A program made the translations under genes and the position numbers. A stretch of DNA of 64,000 nucleotides from Piezodorus guildinii (taxonomy: Eukaryota > Arthropoda > Insecta > Hemiptera > Pentatomidae): the NCBI GenBank assembly GCA_023052935.1, contig CM041295.1, positions 17,484,880 to 17,548,879 of the forward strand. The letters are read 5' to 3'. Positions 1 through 9,865 of the stretch are shown here, one piece after another. A model generated the notes under the pieces. It had not been told where the DNA came from, did no database searches, and saw nothing but the letters and a program-made list of their open reading frames with translations. The first letter of the stretch is position 1. Each line of letters starts with the position of its first letter.

Positions 1-500
1 ACAACTGTATTAACAAAAAATACTTTAAGTAAATGTGATGTGTTATATAATAAAATGACATGATATAAATGTAGAGAAGCTTCCCATTGGAAGCACTCTA
101 AAAATATTCTAAACTAGAAGGTCCCGGGGCTATTTCCTTTTCAGGCGCCTCGGAGGATTATCCGGAATTGAAGAGGAAGAAAGGATTGAAACTAGTGAAT
201 TAGAGTGCGAATGGAGTTTGTCATGAAAGGATTGATACCTGGTCCGGGCCAAATCAGTAACCGAGTGAACATTAAGGTCTTTATGGATAAGTTTATTCGT
301 GACAAAGTAAGGAGCGTTGAGGATTTTACGAAGGATTTTGGATTGTAAAGACTGGATGCGGGAAGAATTTGATGGCTTAGTAGAGCCCCAAAGCTCTACT
401 CCGTAAGTCCAGATTGGTCTCATAATAGTCATGTAGATAAGCCTTTTGTAGTTCAGAGGAAGGTTTGTCCGTTTGTCTCGTAAGTGTTGAAGCAGCCTAA
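1..500 (-). mobile_element. Jockey-clade LINE, 3' fragment (ORF2 C-terminus plus 3' UTR)
   Basis: The minus strand reads as the last ~100 residues of a Jockey-type ORF2 at 130-432 (blocks RPIWTYGVELWGSTKPS, QSLQSKILRKIL, then a basic end RRLKRK). Bases 1-120 are the family's 3' UTR, ending in the TTTACAACTGT-like motif (plus-strand view) seen at the 3' ends of sibling copies at 1.38, 1.59, 5.69, 31.47 and 63.95 kb. The 3' terminus lies just outside the window. Similarity stops near 500, a 5' truncation typical of target-primed reverse transcription. It contains no polymerase core and is non-functional. Confidence 0.85.
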
Positions 501-1370
501 AACGGCGAAAAAATCATAATAAAAAACGGTTTATAGTTTAGATTTCAAAACGGTTTATGGTTCAATTTTAAACTAAATATTATAATCCATAATCAGTAAA
601 TATAATTTCGAAAAATTCATATTTTACCCGAAGAGAATCTCTGAAGACTTTCTTGATCATGAATTCATGAAGAATGCTTTCCTTAAATAAGTGTCTTTAA
701 AGTTTTCATAAATATTTTTTTATTTACAAGCGACTTATACAATTCAACTATTCAAAGATCATTATTCATACAGTTGTCTTGCACGGTGTCTCTATTATCA
801 AATAAATTAGCTATTTAATTTCTTATTAATTATAAAGGCACATTAAACCGGCCACACCTGAAGATTACTGTGAAAAAACTTCTTACCTAGGTTTCTTCGC
901 CCCTTCGAAGAAAACCACTTAAATGCAATGGAATTTAATGCACTATTTTACCTTTTACGAATAAATTAAATACAAAAAAGTACGGAGTAAAAGCAAAAAG
1001 AAATGAAAGAGGAGCTCATGAATTAAAATATAGAAGGAAAAACTCAAGAAAAAGAAATCTTGAACTCATAAACTGTCCTGCTTCATTAAGATCTCTGTTT
1101 AGAATTACTCTTTAATGTTTCAAGTGTAATGAGAAAGGAAGAGAGAGAAAAAAGAGTGAATATTGTTCTTGAGAAAACTGAAGGGAAATATTTCATATTT
1201 TTATATGAATAAAATAGTTTTCACCAGCTTCTCCCTTGTTAGTCAAGTTGCACGAACACATTATTCATGTAGTTAGTAAAATTTGAAATAACTGCAAGAA
1301 AAAAATTATAAAGACATCAATAAAATCATAACAATAAAATCAGCGTTAGAGAATTTTTTAAAAAATTTAT
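501..1370. other. Unassigned AT-rich spacer
   Basis: No reading frame, RNA gene or recognisable repeat could be supported. The stretch is AT-rich with scattered A/T runs. Confidence 0.5.
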
Positions 1371-1542
1371 TTATAGTAATTTACAACTGTATTAAAGAAC
1401 ACAATAAGTAAATGTGAGGAATGAAAAAAAAAAAGTCATGAAAATGTATTGAGAAAGAACTACCAAGTGGTAGCACTTCACTAACTATTTAACTCAGTAG
1501 GTCCCGAGGCCACCTTCTTTTCAGTCGCCTTGGAGGGTTATC
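1371..1542 (-). mobile_element. Jockey LINE B, 3' part (split by LINE A)
   Basis: This is the 3' UTR and last codons of an older minus-strand Jockey LINE, including a plus-strand TTTACAACTGTATT block and the C-terminal region around 1,500-1,542. The element is interrupted at 1,543 by LINE A and resumes at 4,703. The plus-strand sibling at 22.49-22.53 kb runs straight through the equivalent point, which proves the split. Confidence 0.85.
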
Positions 1543-1552
1543 AGGGATATCT
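1543..1552. repeat. Target-site duplication of LINE A, left copy
   Basis: AGGGATATCT at 1,543-1,552 is repeated exactly at 4,703-4,712. The two copies bracket LINE A, and the left one abuts the long T run (LINE A's poly(A) tail on the minus strand). Confidence 0.88.
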
Positions 1553-1699
1553 TTTTTTTTTTTTTTTTTTTTTTTTTATTTAAAAGAAATTTACAACTGT
1601 ATTACAATAAAATACAATAAGTAAATGTGCTAATAGATCAAGTGGGCGTGATACAGGCATGTGAAGAAACTACCCATGGTAGCACTTTAAAGTTTATTC

Positions 1700-3318
1700 A
1701 GCTAAGTAGGTCTCGAGGCCTTCGTCTTTTCAGCCGCCTAGAAAGATGATCAGGAATAGGAGATGAGAGTTGGCGGACGAGTGGGTTGGAGTGGACGGGT
1801 AATTTGGAATAAAAGGAGGAATATCTAGTTCGGGCTAGATCTGTGACTAATGGGATATTTAGGTCTTTATGGATTATTTTATTGGTGACAAAGTAAGGCG
1901 TTTAGGATCTTTCGGAGGAATTTGGTTTGCAAGGATTGAATGCGGGAAGAATTGGATGGTTTGGTGGATCCCCATAACTCAATCCCATATGTCCAAATAG
2001 GCCTAATGATGGTTATATAAATTAATCTTTTGTAGTATGTGGAAAGTTTTGATCGTTTGTCCAGTAAGTGTTGTAGTAAGCGGTATCTACGAGCTGTTTC
2101 TTGTCGTTTCAGTCTAGTGTGAGGATTCCAAGTAAGACGTTTGTCTAGATGGAGTCCTAGGTACCGGATCTGTTCAACTGAGGTGAGTGGAATATTGTTA
2201 AAGGAAATAGTGGGACGATTTTCGACGAAGGGTGAAGGTAATTTGATGGGATTTAGTAGGGTTGATTTTAATTCTCCACTTTTGACACCATTCTTCAATG
2301 GAAGAAATGTGAGACTGAAGGGTTTTGGAAGCAACAGATGGGTCATTATTTACGGATAACACACAAGTGTCATCTGCGTAGGTTGTGAGGACAGTACCAG
2401 GATGGATTGGAATATCAGCTGTATATATGGTATAAATGATTGGGCCCAGAATACTACCCTGAGGTACACCAGCGGACTGAGGAAATATGGATGAGTAGGA
2501 AAGGTTATGACTTACTTTAAAGGTTCTATCAGTGAGGTAGGATCGGATTAATAAGAAGTACGTAGGAGAGAGGAATTGGCGAAGTTTGTAGAGCAGCCCT
2601 GTGTGCCAAACTCGGTCAAAGGCCTGTTGTACGTCAAGAAAGGCTCCAGTGCAATACATCCCGCGCTCCAATGTAGAAGATATCACATCCACCACACGGT
2701 GACACTGTTGTATAGTGGAATGGGATGAACGAAATCCAAACTGGTGGTCAGGAATCACATGGTTAATATCCAGGATTGGGTATAGACGTTTAAGGAGCAG
2801 TTTTTCTAGGATTTTCCCCATAATGGGCAAAAGAGAGATAGGACGGTAGGAGATGGGTTTTCAAGAGGCTTTTAGGCTTAGGGAGCATTGTGATGATTGA
2901 AAATTTCCAAGGATCAGGAAAATAAGTGGAACGCAGCGTGACATTATATATATAGCAGAGGATGAGTATGGCTTTTCTGGGAAGCTGTTTCAGGATGCGG
3001 GGCGTGATGAGATCGTGGCCAGGAGCTTTTTTGGATGGTAATCTTTGGATGAGGCTAATAATTTCTGAAGGGTGAAAGGCCTTGGGAGGAAGGGACATTT
3101 GGAGTGGAACAGTTAGTTCTGCTTCAACATGTTTAATATGGATCAGATCAAGGATATCTGGATGCGGATTAAACGTTTTAGAAAGGTGTTCACCAAAGAT
3201 TTGGGATTTTTCTTCATCGGATTACGTCCAGGTCTGGGAATCAGTGAGAAGTGGATGATTAAAGGATTTGTATTTTAGTAATGTTGAATTGTTTTCCATA
3301 AAGATTTGTCTGAAGTAG
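1700..3318 (-). pseudogene. Jockey reverse transcriptase domain (frameshifted)
   Basis: This is the polymerase part of ORF2, split over at least three frames (main pieces 2,790-3,098, 2,198-2,830 and 1,879-2,346). From N to C it shows RT N-terminal blocks (KKAPGHDLITPRIL), motif A (GAFLDVQQAFDRVWH), motif B (SAGVPQGSILGP), catalytic motif C (TYADDT), and the thumb/C-terminal region (YLGLHLDKRLTWNPHTRLKR, then LWGSTKPSNSSRIQSLQ). The enzyme class copies element RNA into DNA at a nicked target. Frame changes near 3,100-3,300, around 2,800, between 2,200 and 2,350 and near 1,880 make it inactive. The order and motifs fit the Jockey clade; family naming would need a database search. Confidence 0.88.
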
Positions 3319-4368
3319 TTAAGGTTTCTGTAAAGTTCTGAAATTTTTGAATTTTCGTATTTCTGTTTTTAATTTGTTAGTTAGTTTACTGTAATGGGTT
3401 TTGTCCGAAGGATATCTGGTTCTATGCCACTTTGCTCTTGCTCGGCGTTTTTCAGTTATTAAGAGCCGAATATGGTTTGGCAAGTAGGTTTCCTGAGCCT
3501 TCCTATTTGTATAGTGAGATGTATTGGAATGTATGGCAGTTTCTATTGAGTTTGTAAGTTCATTAATGGCAGAGTCTATGTCCTCTTTAGTTTTTAACGG
3601 AATTTTCAAGTCCATTTTGTTCTCTAGATCATATCGAAAGTTGTCCCAGTCGATATGTCCTTTAATCAGTGAAGGAGGAGAGGGTTTATTAATAGGATTT
3701 GAGTGCATGAGAAGCAGAACAGGGCTATGATCTGAGGAAAGTTCATCTAAGGATTTGATTTTAGATTGGGTGGAGGTTATTTGGGAAGTAATGAATATAT
3801 CAAGGATATCGGGACGTTTCTTAAGGGATGTAGGCCAGTAGGTAGGATCTTGAGGTGATAAGATGGAATAGCTATTGGAGGTAGTGACTTGGGAAAGAAT
3901 CCTGCCACGAGTATTAGATATTCGGCATCCCCACCGTTGGTCTTTGGCGTTGTAATCTCCACCAGCAATGAAGCGCGGACCAAAGGATCGGAATAAGGAA
4001 TCAAGATGACTGAAGGAAAGAGTATTACCAGGAAGACAATATACAGCTGAGAAAGTTAGGTTGAAAGGACGGCAGGTTAAGGTAATGGAGGTTGATTGAA
4101 TGGAGTCAGTAGGAGTTGAAGGAATGAAAGAGTGAGGTAAGGATTTGCGTATAAGTATACACGAGCCAGCGTGAGATGTGTTGTCTGGATGATCTGTTCT
4201 GTATGTAGTGTAGTCACGTTTGTAGAATTGAGAGTTTGTAGTAAAATGGGTCTCAGTCAGTAGGGCTATGTCTATGAAATTGAGGTGAAGAAATATGTCC
4301 AGTTCGTCCCGATGGTTGAGTAGTCCATTTGCATTCCATAACAGGATCGCTAAAGGGCTTTTACTCAT
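3319..4368 (-). CDS. Jockey ORF2 N-terminus: AP-type endonuclease (349 aa, intact frame)
   Basis: An exonuclease-endonuclease-phosphatase fold domain that nicks target DNA to start retrotransposition. Conserved residues visible in order are N12/N14 (LLWNANGL), E39 (LLTETH), D138 and N140 (GGDYNAKDQRWGCR), D187/D190 (RPDILDI) and S212-D213-H214. The GGD-N-AK-WG-R and PDILD blocks are typical of Jockey-clade endonucleases. ATG at 4,368-4,366 was chosen because it overlaps the ORF1 stop as ATGA, an arrangement suited to termination-reinitiation. The frame ends at 3,319 by a stop before the RT, where a full-length protein would continue, so it is a truncated ORF2 although the endonuclease itself looks complete. 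Confidence 0.85.
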   Translation of the reverse strand: MSKSPLAILLWNANGLLNHRDELDIFLHLNFIDIALLTETHFTTNSQFYKRDYTTYRTDHPDNTSHAGSCILIRKSLPHSFIPSTPTDSIQSTSITLTCRPFNLTFSAVYCLPGNTLSFSHLDSLFRSFGPRFIAGGDYNAKDQRWGCRISNTRGRILSQVTTSNSYSILSPQDPTYWPTSLKKRPDILDIFITSQITSTQSKIKSLDELSSDHSPVLLLMHSNPINKPSPPSLIKGHIDWDNFRYDLENKMDLKIPLKTKEDIDSAINELTNSIETAIHSNTSHYTNRKAQETYLPNHIRLLITEKRRARAKWHRTRYPSDKTHYSKLTNKLKTEIRKFKNFRTLQKP

Positions 4369-4702
4369 CGTAAGGTATTGAGCGGGATTTCTGAAAGGAG
4401 TCGGGTAAGGAGGTTGATTAATGGTTTGATTGTTTCCTGTAAATCGCGAAGGAACGATGAAAGGATTGAGGCTGTATCGTATGGATTTTGGTTAGAATAG
4501 GAGAAGCTTGAATAATCTTGGGTTGGAGGAATAATTTGTCTGGGATGGGGTTTTTCCTTCCATCGCAGACTATGATCGACATTTGATTGAGGTTCTGATG
4601 GAGGGTTAATTTGAGAGGATGATTGCGAAAGGACAAGGTGGTTGGAATTCTGGGGTGGCAACTTAACTCTTGATATGCTTTTAGAGGATATTTCATTAAA
4701 AG
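4365..4702 (-). pseudogene. Jockey ORF1 (gag-like), C-terminal fragment
   Basis: About 112 codons open to the element's 5' truncation point at 4,702. They end in a TGA (4,367-4,365) that overlaps the ORF2 ATG. The peptide is rich in S, P, N and Q with no obvious zinc knuckle in what remains. Assignment as ORF1 rests on position and the ATGA overlap, not on a recognised domain. Sequence beyond 4,703 in the same open stretch belongs to the interrupted LINE B. Confidence 0.65.
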
Positions 4703-5645
4703 AGGGATATCTAAGGAAGATAAATTACGGACAAGTGGATTTGTATGGGCAGGGAGTTTGAGAATGAAAAGAGGAGTATCTCTCACGGGCTATGTCTGCA
4801 ACAAATGGAATGTTAAGGTCATTATGAATGAGTTGATTTGTAACAAAATAAGGAGCATTCAGGATTTTGCGAAGGATTTTGGATTGTAAGGACTGGATGC
4901 GGGAGGAACTAGATGGTTTCGTAGAGCCCCAATGCTCGATTCCATACGTCCAAATAGGTCTGATAATATTGATGTAAATGAGTCTTTTGTAATATACTGG
5001 AAGTTTTGAACGTTTTTCTAGTGTTGTAGTAATCGATATCTTCGAGCAGTTTTTTTCGTTTTAGTCTAGTGTGAGGATTCCAAGTAAGGCGCTTGTCAAG
5101 ATTGAGACCTAGGTGTCGGATTTGCTCAACAGGAGTAAGGGTAATGTTATTAAAGGATACTGGGGGGGGGGGCAGGAACTCATCGGTTTGCGATGAAGGG
5201 TAAAAGGTGATTTGATGGATTTGTTGGGTTTATTTTAATCCTCCAATTTTGACACCATTCTTCAATGGCTGTGATATGGGCCTGAAGGCTTTGGGATGCA
5301 GTAGATGGATCATTATGGACGGATAAGACACACGTGTCATCAGCATAAGTATTGAGCACAGTATGAGGATGGAGTGGAATGTCAACTGTATAAAGGGAGT
5401 AGAGGATAGGACCTAAGATACTACCTTGAGGCACTCTACCAGATTGGGAAAAATATGGATGACTAGGAAAAGTTATGGTTAACCTTAAAGGTTCTGCCAT
5501 TAAGGTAGGATAGCGTTAATCGGAAATATGTAGGGTGAGGAATTGACGGAGTTTGTAAAGCAGTCCCTGGTGCCAGACTCAATCAAATGCTTGTTCTACA
5601 TCAAGAAAGGCTCCAGTGCAGTACATTCCGCGCTCCAATGTAGTT
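4703..5645 (-). mobile_element. Jockey LINE B, 5' part (split by LINE A)
   Basis: Continuation of the LINE interrupted at 1,542. It encodes the C-terminal part of ORF2 (KLPAHTNPLVRNLSS near 4,720-4,760), the thumb region around 4,850-5,050 and RT motifs B and C (GRVPQGSILGPILYS and TYADDT) in 5,180-5,500, ending near the FLDV motif A region at ~5,645, where the copy is 5'-truncated. Frameshifts and a homopolymer G run at ~5,161-5,172 disrupt it. The first 10 bases are the right copy of the LINE A target duplication. Confidence 0.85.
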
Positions 5646-5649
5646 TTAT

Positions 5650-6115
5650 AATCGTAAATTTTATTTATTAATTGATTTAATGAAATTTACAACTGTGTTG
5701 ATTCAATACAAGTAAATAAGATAAGATAAATATACGATTAAAACACATGATAGTCTAGTGAAGAAACTACACATTAGTAGCAATACAATTTCTAATTTAT
5801 GGTAGGAGCTCCTTTGGTCATCTTTACTCACCTCGGTGGATTGTCAGGAATATATGTGGATGAGAGATCACGGATGAACGGGTTTGTGTTGTCAGGGAGT
5901 CTGGAATGAAAAGAGGTACATCTATCTCTGGCTAGGTTTTCAAATAATGGGACGTTTAGATCTTTAGGGATGATTTTATTTGTAAGAAATTAAGGAGTAT
6001 TAAGGATTGCAAGGATTGGATGCGAAAGGAATTTAATGGTTTATTGGACCACCAATATTATAGATCCAAATAAGCCTGATAATGGTTTTATAAATGATAT
6101 TTTTGTGGAATACAG
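5650..6115 (-). mobile_element. Jockey LINE C, 3' fragment
   Basis: A minus-strand 3' end (plus-strand ATTTACAACTGTGTT near 5,687) followed by a decayed ORF2 C-terminus to about 6,115. Bases ~5,873-6,112 are nearly identical to 8,709-8,968, sharing unusual deletions not seen in other siblings, so the two are copies of one already decayed element. No open frame remains. Confidence 0.75.
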
Positions 6116-6296
6116 AAACTACAGAAGTACAGAAAGAATGGAAATGGGGCAGGTCTACTAGTTTTCTTATAACATAATATTATTTTAAAAGTTTGGTTCT
6201 ACTAATAAACTGATTACAGAGTTAATCCGGTTTGTAACCAGACTCGTAAGTACTTCAGCATAGAATTACTTTATTCAGACACAGAATTATTATATT

Positions 6297-6780
6297 TCAA
6301 ATTCAATTCCTAACTCCTATTTCAATTTGGATGAATAGAGGGAGGAAGAGATGCAACGAAAGCAGGGAGCTCCGGTGTAATTTTCGTATTATTGTCAGAG
6401 TTCGCAGGAGAAACTGAGAGTTGCAATTTTCTGAGGTAGAATAAAGTTGAGAGCGAATTATTCTCATTTCTGTAGGAACATTTAGCGAACAAATTGTCTT
6501 CCACAACAATCCAAAGAAGGCTCTATAGCACTTCCGTTTACTTTGTAGGAACAGGATTCTGCTCCCCCCGGTATCTCCCCCCCCCCTCTTGCTTCCCCTC
6601 CAAAGAATATGCATTTTCCCTCCTGCCCTATTGTCTTCCAGGTCATTTTTTTTCAAAACATCGCGGCAATGTCTTCCGTGTTCTCGTAATTTGAGAGCTC
6701 CATCCATTTTTTTGCTAGTAACATAAACAGAAGCTGGCGGGCGAGCTGACGTTTTAGTCATAATTTATGTCCAAGAAGAA
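6297..6780 (-). other. Unidentified GC-richer open region (152-aa frame), possible exon or unknown repeat
   Basis: A 152-aa frame (6,303-6,761) starts with a basic stretch (MTKTSARPPASVYVTSKK). A second frame (6,322-6,504) ends SVSPANSDNNTKITPELPAF and so on. I recognise neither. Local base composition is more GC-rich than the neighbours and includes C/G homopolymers at ~6,580-6,590, which could cause frameshifts. It might be a decayed exon or an uncharacterised element; there is no splice or domain evidence to decide. Confidence 0.2.
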
Positions 6781-7109
6781 CAGGAGGTTCGTTCACCCTT
6801 TTAACAGTGAGATACCTCTCTCAAAAAACTATTCATATCATGTGCTAAAAATACTGAATCGTAAGAAAAAATAAGTGATGACAGATTTCGGAGACACGAT
6901 TAAAAAAAAAAAATAAATAAAATAATGATATTTTTCTTTGATGATGGAAGAATAGTTTGAATATAAGGTGAAAAAAAAAAACGCTGAAAATTATTACGCA
7001 ATGGTTTATTTATTCCTAATAACTATATTAGAGTATAGCTGTATATATAGCTGTTAATAGGCAACTAACTAATATTAAAATAAAGAAATAATCCGAAGGA
7101 AAATGGTAC
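6781..7109. other. Unassigned AT-rich spacer
   Basis: A/T runs (A runs at 6,901-6,911 and 6,971-6,980) and no supported feature. Confidence 0.4.
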
Positions 7110-7457
7110 ATCACTACTGCTAATTTCACAACGCTATATCTCCATTACTGCTGAACCAATTTCAATGATTTTTTTCCATTTTGTAGACAATTTAATTCTT
7201 TATTATATTGTACTAAGGACTGTTATTTAGATCACTAAGGAATTACAGTTGTCATAATTTGTGACTTGAATATTACTGATCCACTTTTTTTTTTTTTAAT
7301 TTATTGCACTTTACTGATTCTACATATTTTTTTCTATCTTCGAAAATAGCAGAGTTATGGTATAAATATGGATAAAATATCAATTTTTTTCTTTTAATTT
7401 TTTCTATTTTTGATAATTTTAAATGTTTTTTTGGTTTAAATACCCTAATACATTTTT
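7110..7457. repeat. Dispersed repeat 'B', left part (interrupted by RTE LINE)
   Basis: Low-complexity AT-rich repeat with the recurring phrase TTCGAAAATAACGGAGTTA or close variants, also found at 19.93-20.31 kb and, in part, at 9.13-9.40 kb. It resumes at 8,623 after the LINE. No coding capacity or ends were identified; the superfamily is unknown. Confidence 0.55.
7446..7457. repeat. Target-site duplication of the 7.5-kb RTE LINE, left copy
   Basis: TAATACATTTTT at 7,446-7,457 is repeated at 8,623-8,634, directly flanking the truncated RTE LINE. Confidence 0.85.
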
Positions 7458-8622
7458 TTAACTGAGGCAGATTCTTGAAACAGGATATGGGTTTAACATT
7501 GACCTCCACAGCCTATTCATCGATTTCAAGCAAGCATATGACAGTATCGATAGAGAAGCAATACTGAAGGTGATGCTAGAATTTGGAGTTCCCAGGAAGC
7601 TCACTAGACTTGCGAAAATGACCATGTATGATAGCAGGATGAAGATAAAAATACAGGGAATGCTATCAGAAGAATTTGCAGTAAATAGTGGACTGAGGCA
7701 GGGAGACCCGCTATCACCTGTTCTATTTAATCTAGCATTGGAAAAAGCTATAAGGGCAATAAGAACCAACGCTAATGGAACAATTTACAATCGCCTCACA
7801 CAGCACTTGGTATATGCGGATGATGTGCTCATAATAGCGAGAAACACGGCTGCGCTCGGAGGAGCTTTCAAAGAGTTTCAAAGGGAAGCGGCAGAAGAGG
7901 GCCTTCAGGTTAATGAAGAAAAAACATATATAGGATCATCCAGGAACCATCTACTGGAATACCACGACCTGCAGATTGGCGAACGCCGTTTTAAAAGTAC
8001 AGATACCTTCAAGTACCTAGGTTCTGTTATTACTCATGATAATAATACGAAAGATGAAGTTAATGCGAGGCTGTCTGCAGGCAACAAGTGCCTTTTCGCC
8101 CTACAAACAATACTAAAGTTCAAAAATCTTTCAAGGGATGCCAAGGTGATGATATACGAAACAATATTGAGACCCACAGTTACTTATGGCAGCGAATCCT
8201 GGGTATTATCAAAGGAAAACGAGAGGAGGCTCAATGTTTGGGAGAGAAAAATACTAAGAAAGATATTTGGGCAAATTAAAGAAAATGGCTCTTGGCGAAT
8301 AAGAAAAAATAGTGAGCTCCGAACAATGTATGGGAAACCAGACCTGGTATCCTTTGTGAAAAAAGCCCGCCTAAGATGGCTCGGACATGTAGAAAGGATG
8401 CCAGAAACTAGGATTCCAAGACTACTACTTTATGGAAAAAATGGAGGAAAAAGACACAGAGGAAGGCCAAGAGTGAGATGGTTGGACGACGTCGAGGAGG
8501 ACCTAAAGTTGCTTGGAGTGAGGAGATGGAGGGCTAGAGCGAAGGACAGAAATGACTGGCTTGAAGTTCTTGAGGAGGCCCGGGTCTTTGTTGGACCGTT
8601 GCGCCCGCCAGTAAGTAAGTAG
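7458..8622 (+). mobile_element. RTE-type LINE, 5'-truncated, with target duplication
   Basis: A 1.16-kb insertion starting inside the reverse transcriptase and ending at a short (GTAA)-type tail right after the stop codon, as in RTE LINEs that end in simple repeats instead of poly(A). It splits repeat B and is bracketed by a 12-bp direct repeat. Confidence 0.9.
7462..8622 (+). CDS. RTE-type reverse transcriptase, C-terminal two thirds (open frame)
   Basis: An uninterrupted frame of about 386 codons, open at its truncated 5' side. It begins LRQILETGYG, then RT motif A (SLFIDFKQAYDS), motif B (GLRQGDPLSPVLFN), motif C (HLVYADDVLIIA, Y82-D85 counted from 7,570), and the C-terminal blocks typical of RTE/BovB-like elements (RRLNVWERKILRKIFG, ARLRWLGHVERMP, then GRPRVRWLDDVEEDLKLLG). 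TAG at 8,620-8,622 ends both frame and element. The endonuclease half is missing, so it cannot retrotranspose, but the absence of stops suggests recent insertion. There is no promoter or authentic start codon; the first ATG (7,573) is internal. Confidence 0.88.
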   Translation: MRQILETGYGFNIDLHSLFIDFKQAYDSIDREAILKVMLEFGVPRKLTRLAKMTMYDSRMKIKIQGMLSEEFAVNSGLRQGDPLSPVLFNLALEKAIRAIRTNANGTIYNRLTQHLVYADDVLIIARNTAALGGAFKEFQREAAEEGLQVNEEKTYIGSSRNHLLEYHDLQIGERRFKSTDTFKYLGSVITHDNNTKDEVNARLSAGNKCLFALQTILKFKNLSRDAKVMIYETILRPTVTYGSESWVLSKENERRLNVWERKILRKIFGQIKENGSWRIRKNSELRTMYGKPDLVSFVKKARLRWLGHVERMPETRIPRLLLYGKNGGKRHRGRPRVRWLDDVEEDLKLLGVRRWRARAKDRNDWLEVLEEARVFVGPLRPPVSK

Positions 8623-8708
8623 TAATACATTTTTCTCCATCTTCAGAAACAACTGAACTTTTTTTCTTTTCTTTTTTTATAGTTATTCACGGTTTCTTGG
8701 TCAAAAAA
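8623..8708. repeat. Dispersed repeat 'B', continuation
   Basis: Continues the repeat cut by the RTE LINE (TAATACATTTTT then CTTCAGAAACAACTGA and a T-rich run). It stops at 8,708, where the duplicated Jockey fragment begins. Its first 12 bases are the right target duplication. Confidence 0.55.
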
Positions 8709-9110
8709 CGATGAATGGGTTCGTGTTGTCAGGGAGTCTGGAATGAAAAGAGGTACATCTATCTCTGGCTAAGTTTTCAAATAATGGGACATTTAGTTCT
8801 TTAGGGATGATTTTATTTGTTATTTGTTTTATATTGTTGAAATTAAGGAGTATTAAGGATTGCAAGGATTGGATGCGAGAGGAATTTAATGGTTTATTGG
8901 ACCACCAATATTATAGATCCAAATAAGCCTGATAATGGTTTTATAAATGATATTTTTGTGGAATACAGAAAGTTTTGAGCGTTTGTTGAGTAAGTGTAGT
9001 AATCGGCATTTCCGAGTATTTTCAGTCTGGTGTGAGGATTCCCTGTTAGACCTATGTCAAGATTTGAGACCTAAGTATCGGATCTGATCAACTAGTGCTA
9101 TGTAGTCTTG
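8709..9110 (-). mobile_element. Jockey LINE fragment, duplicate of LINE C
   Basis: Bases 8,709-8,968 repeat ~5,873-6,112 almost base for base, including degenerate positions, with a ~20-bp insertion near 8,820-8,840. It extends further toward ORF2's thumb region to ~9,110. It lacks the LINE 3' UTR and tail at its low-coordinate end, so it arrived by DNA-level duplication or was later deleted, not by simple retrotransposition. Confidence 0.75.
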
Positions 9111-9422
9111 TGTCTACATTTTTGGTGTCGTTGATTTAGTATTATTACCTATCTATTTATTGTAATAGTTTCAAGATTTGCCGCTAAATCCAGTATAAGT
9201 TTTTGAAAAGTACAGTTCGTTTTGCATGATAAAAAAAACACTAATACATTTTTCCTCTTTCTTCAAAATTAACAGATTTATTACATTGAATCATATTTAA
9301 TCGGCCGCCGTTTTAAAACTAATCAGCGGATATCAACGTCTAGCAATTAGAATAATCGCTGGATGCACTATAATTTGTGTGCCTAGTCTTAATAAAATTA
9401 ATAAAAGAGAACGAATATATAT
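9111..9422. repeat. Dispersed repeat 'B', third piece
   Basis: From ~9,228 the sequence matches 20.13-20.31 kb (phrases ACTAATACATTTTTCC, AATCGGCCGCCGTTTT and ATCAACGTCTAGC). The first ~115 bases are unassigned. Confidence 0.5.
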
Positions 9423-9865
9423 ACTGCCGGTCAAACGTTTGAGACCAACTATGGTTTACATCCATTAAACTGTTGTTTGGTTTGTGGTACTTAGGCGCTC
9501 GGATTTTTTTTCTTTGTGTATAATGTGGGTTACACTACGAAATTCAACGAAAATTCATTCTTTTTAACCGTTCTTTAATAAAAATAAACGAAAGGTACCT
9601 ATGCAGTGAACTTCTTACATCATTGGCAGTCGAGAAATCAATTAATCAGACTAAGAATAAAGTTTATCTTCTAAATTCCCCTTAGGGGATTAATATACTG
9701 TAAATAAAGCCCCAGACACAAAAATCACACTGTTTATTTTTATATCTTTTTATCAAGTTAGAAGTCTCAGTATTAACGATTTAATCAAATTTTTTACGAT
9801 ATTTACAAACCTTTGTTACACCTATTAGCAAATTTGTTTATAAATATAAATAATAATAAGATTCC
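9423..9865. mobile_element. Tc1-like DNA transposon remnant (one end, internally deleted)
   Basis: Starts with the terminal motif ACTGCCGGTCAAA preceded by TA-rich DNA, a Tc1/mariner-type end. Its first ~70 bases and its last ~330 bases (from ATTCATTCTTTTTAACCG) match the 1.6-kb element at 23,472-25,096; the middle is deleted. The right end is missing, lost at the junction with the adjacent LINE. No transposase frame. Confidence 0.65.

Larger units (their letters stand above)
1553..4702 (-). mobile_element. Jockey-clade LINE A, 3.15 kb, nested in LINE B
   Basis: A 5'-truncated non-LTR retrotransposon in minus orientation: poly(A) (T run ~1,553-1,577), 3' UTR, broken reverse transcriptase, endonuclease ORF, and the C-terminal part of ORF1 at the high-coordinate end. 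Matching 10-bp target duplications flank it. It is the longest Jockey copy in the window and can serve as the reference for the many truncated siblings. Apart from the endonuclease, its frames are broken by frameshifts, so it is a dead copy. Confidence 0.92.
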
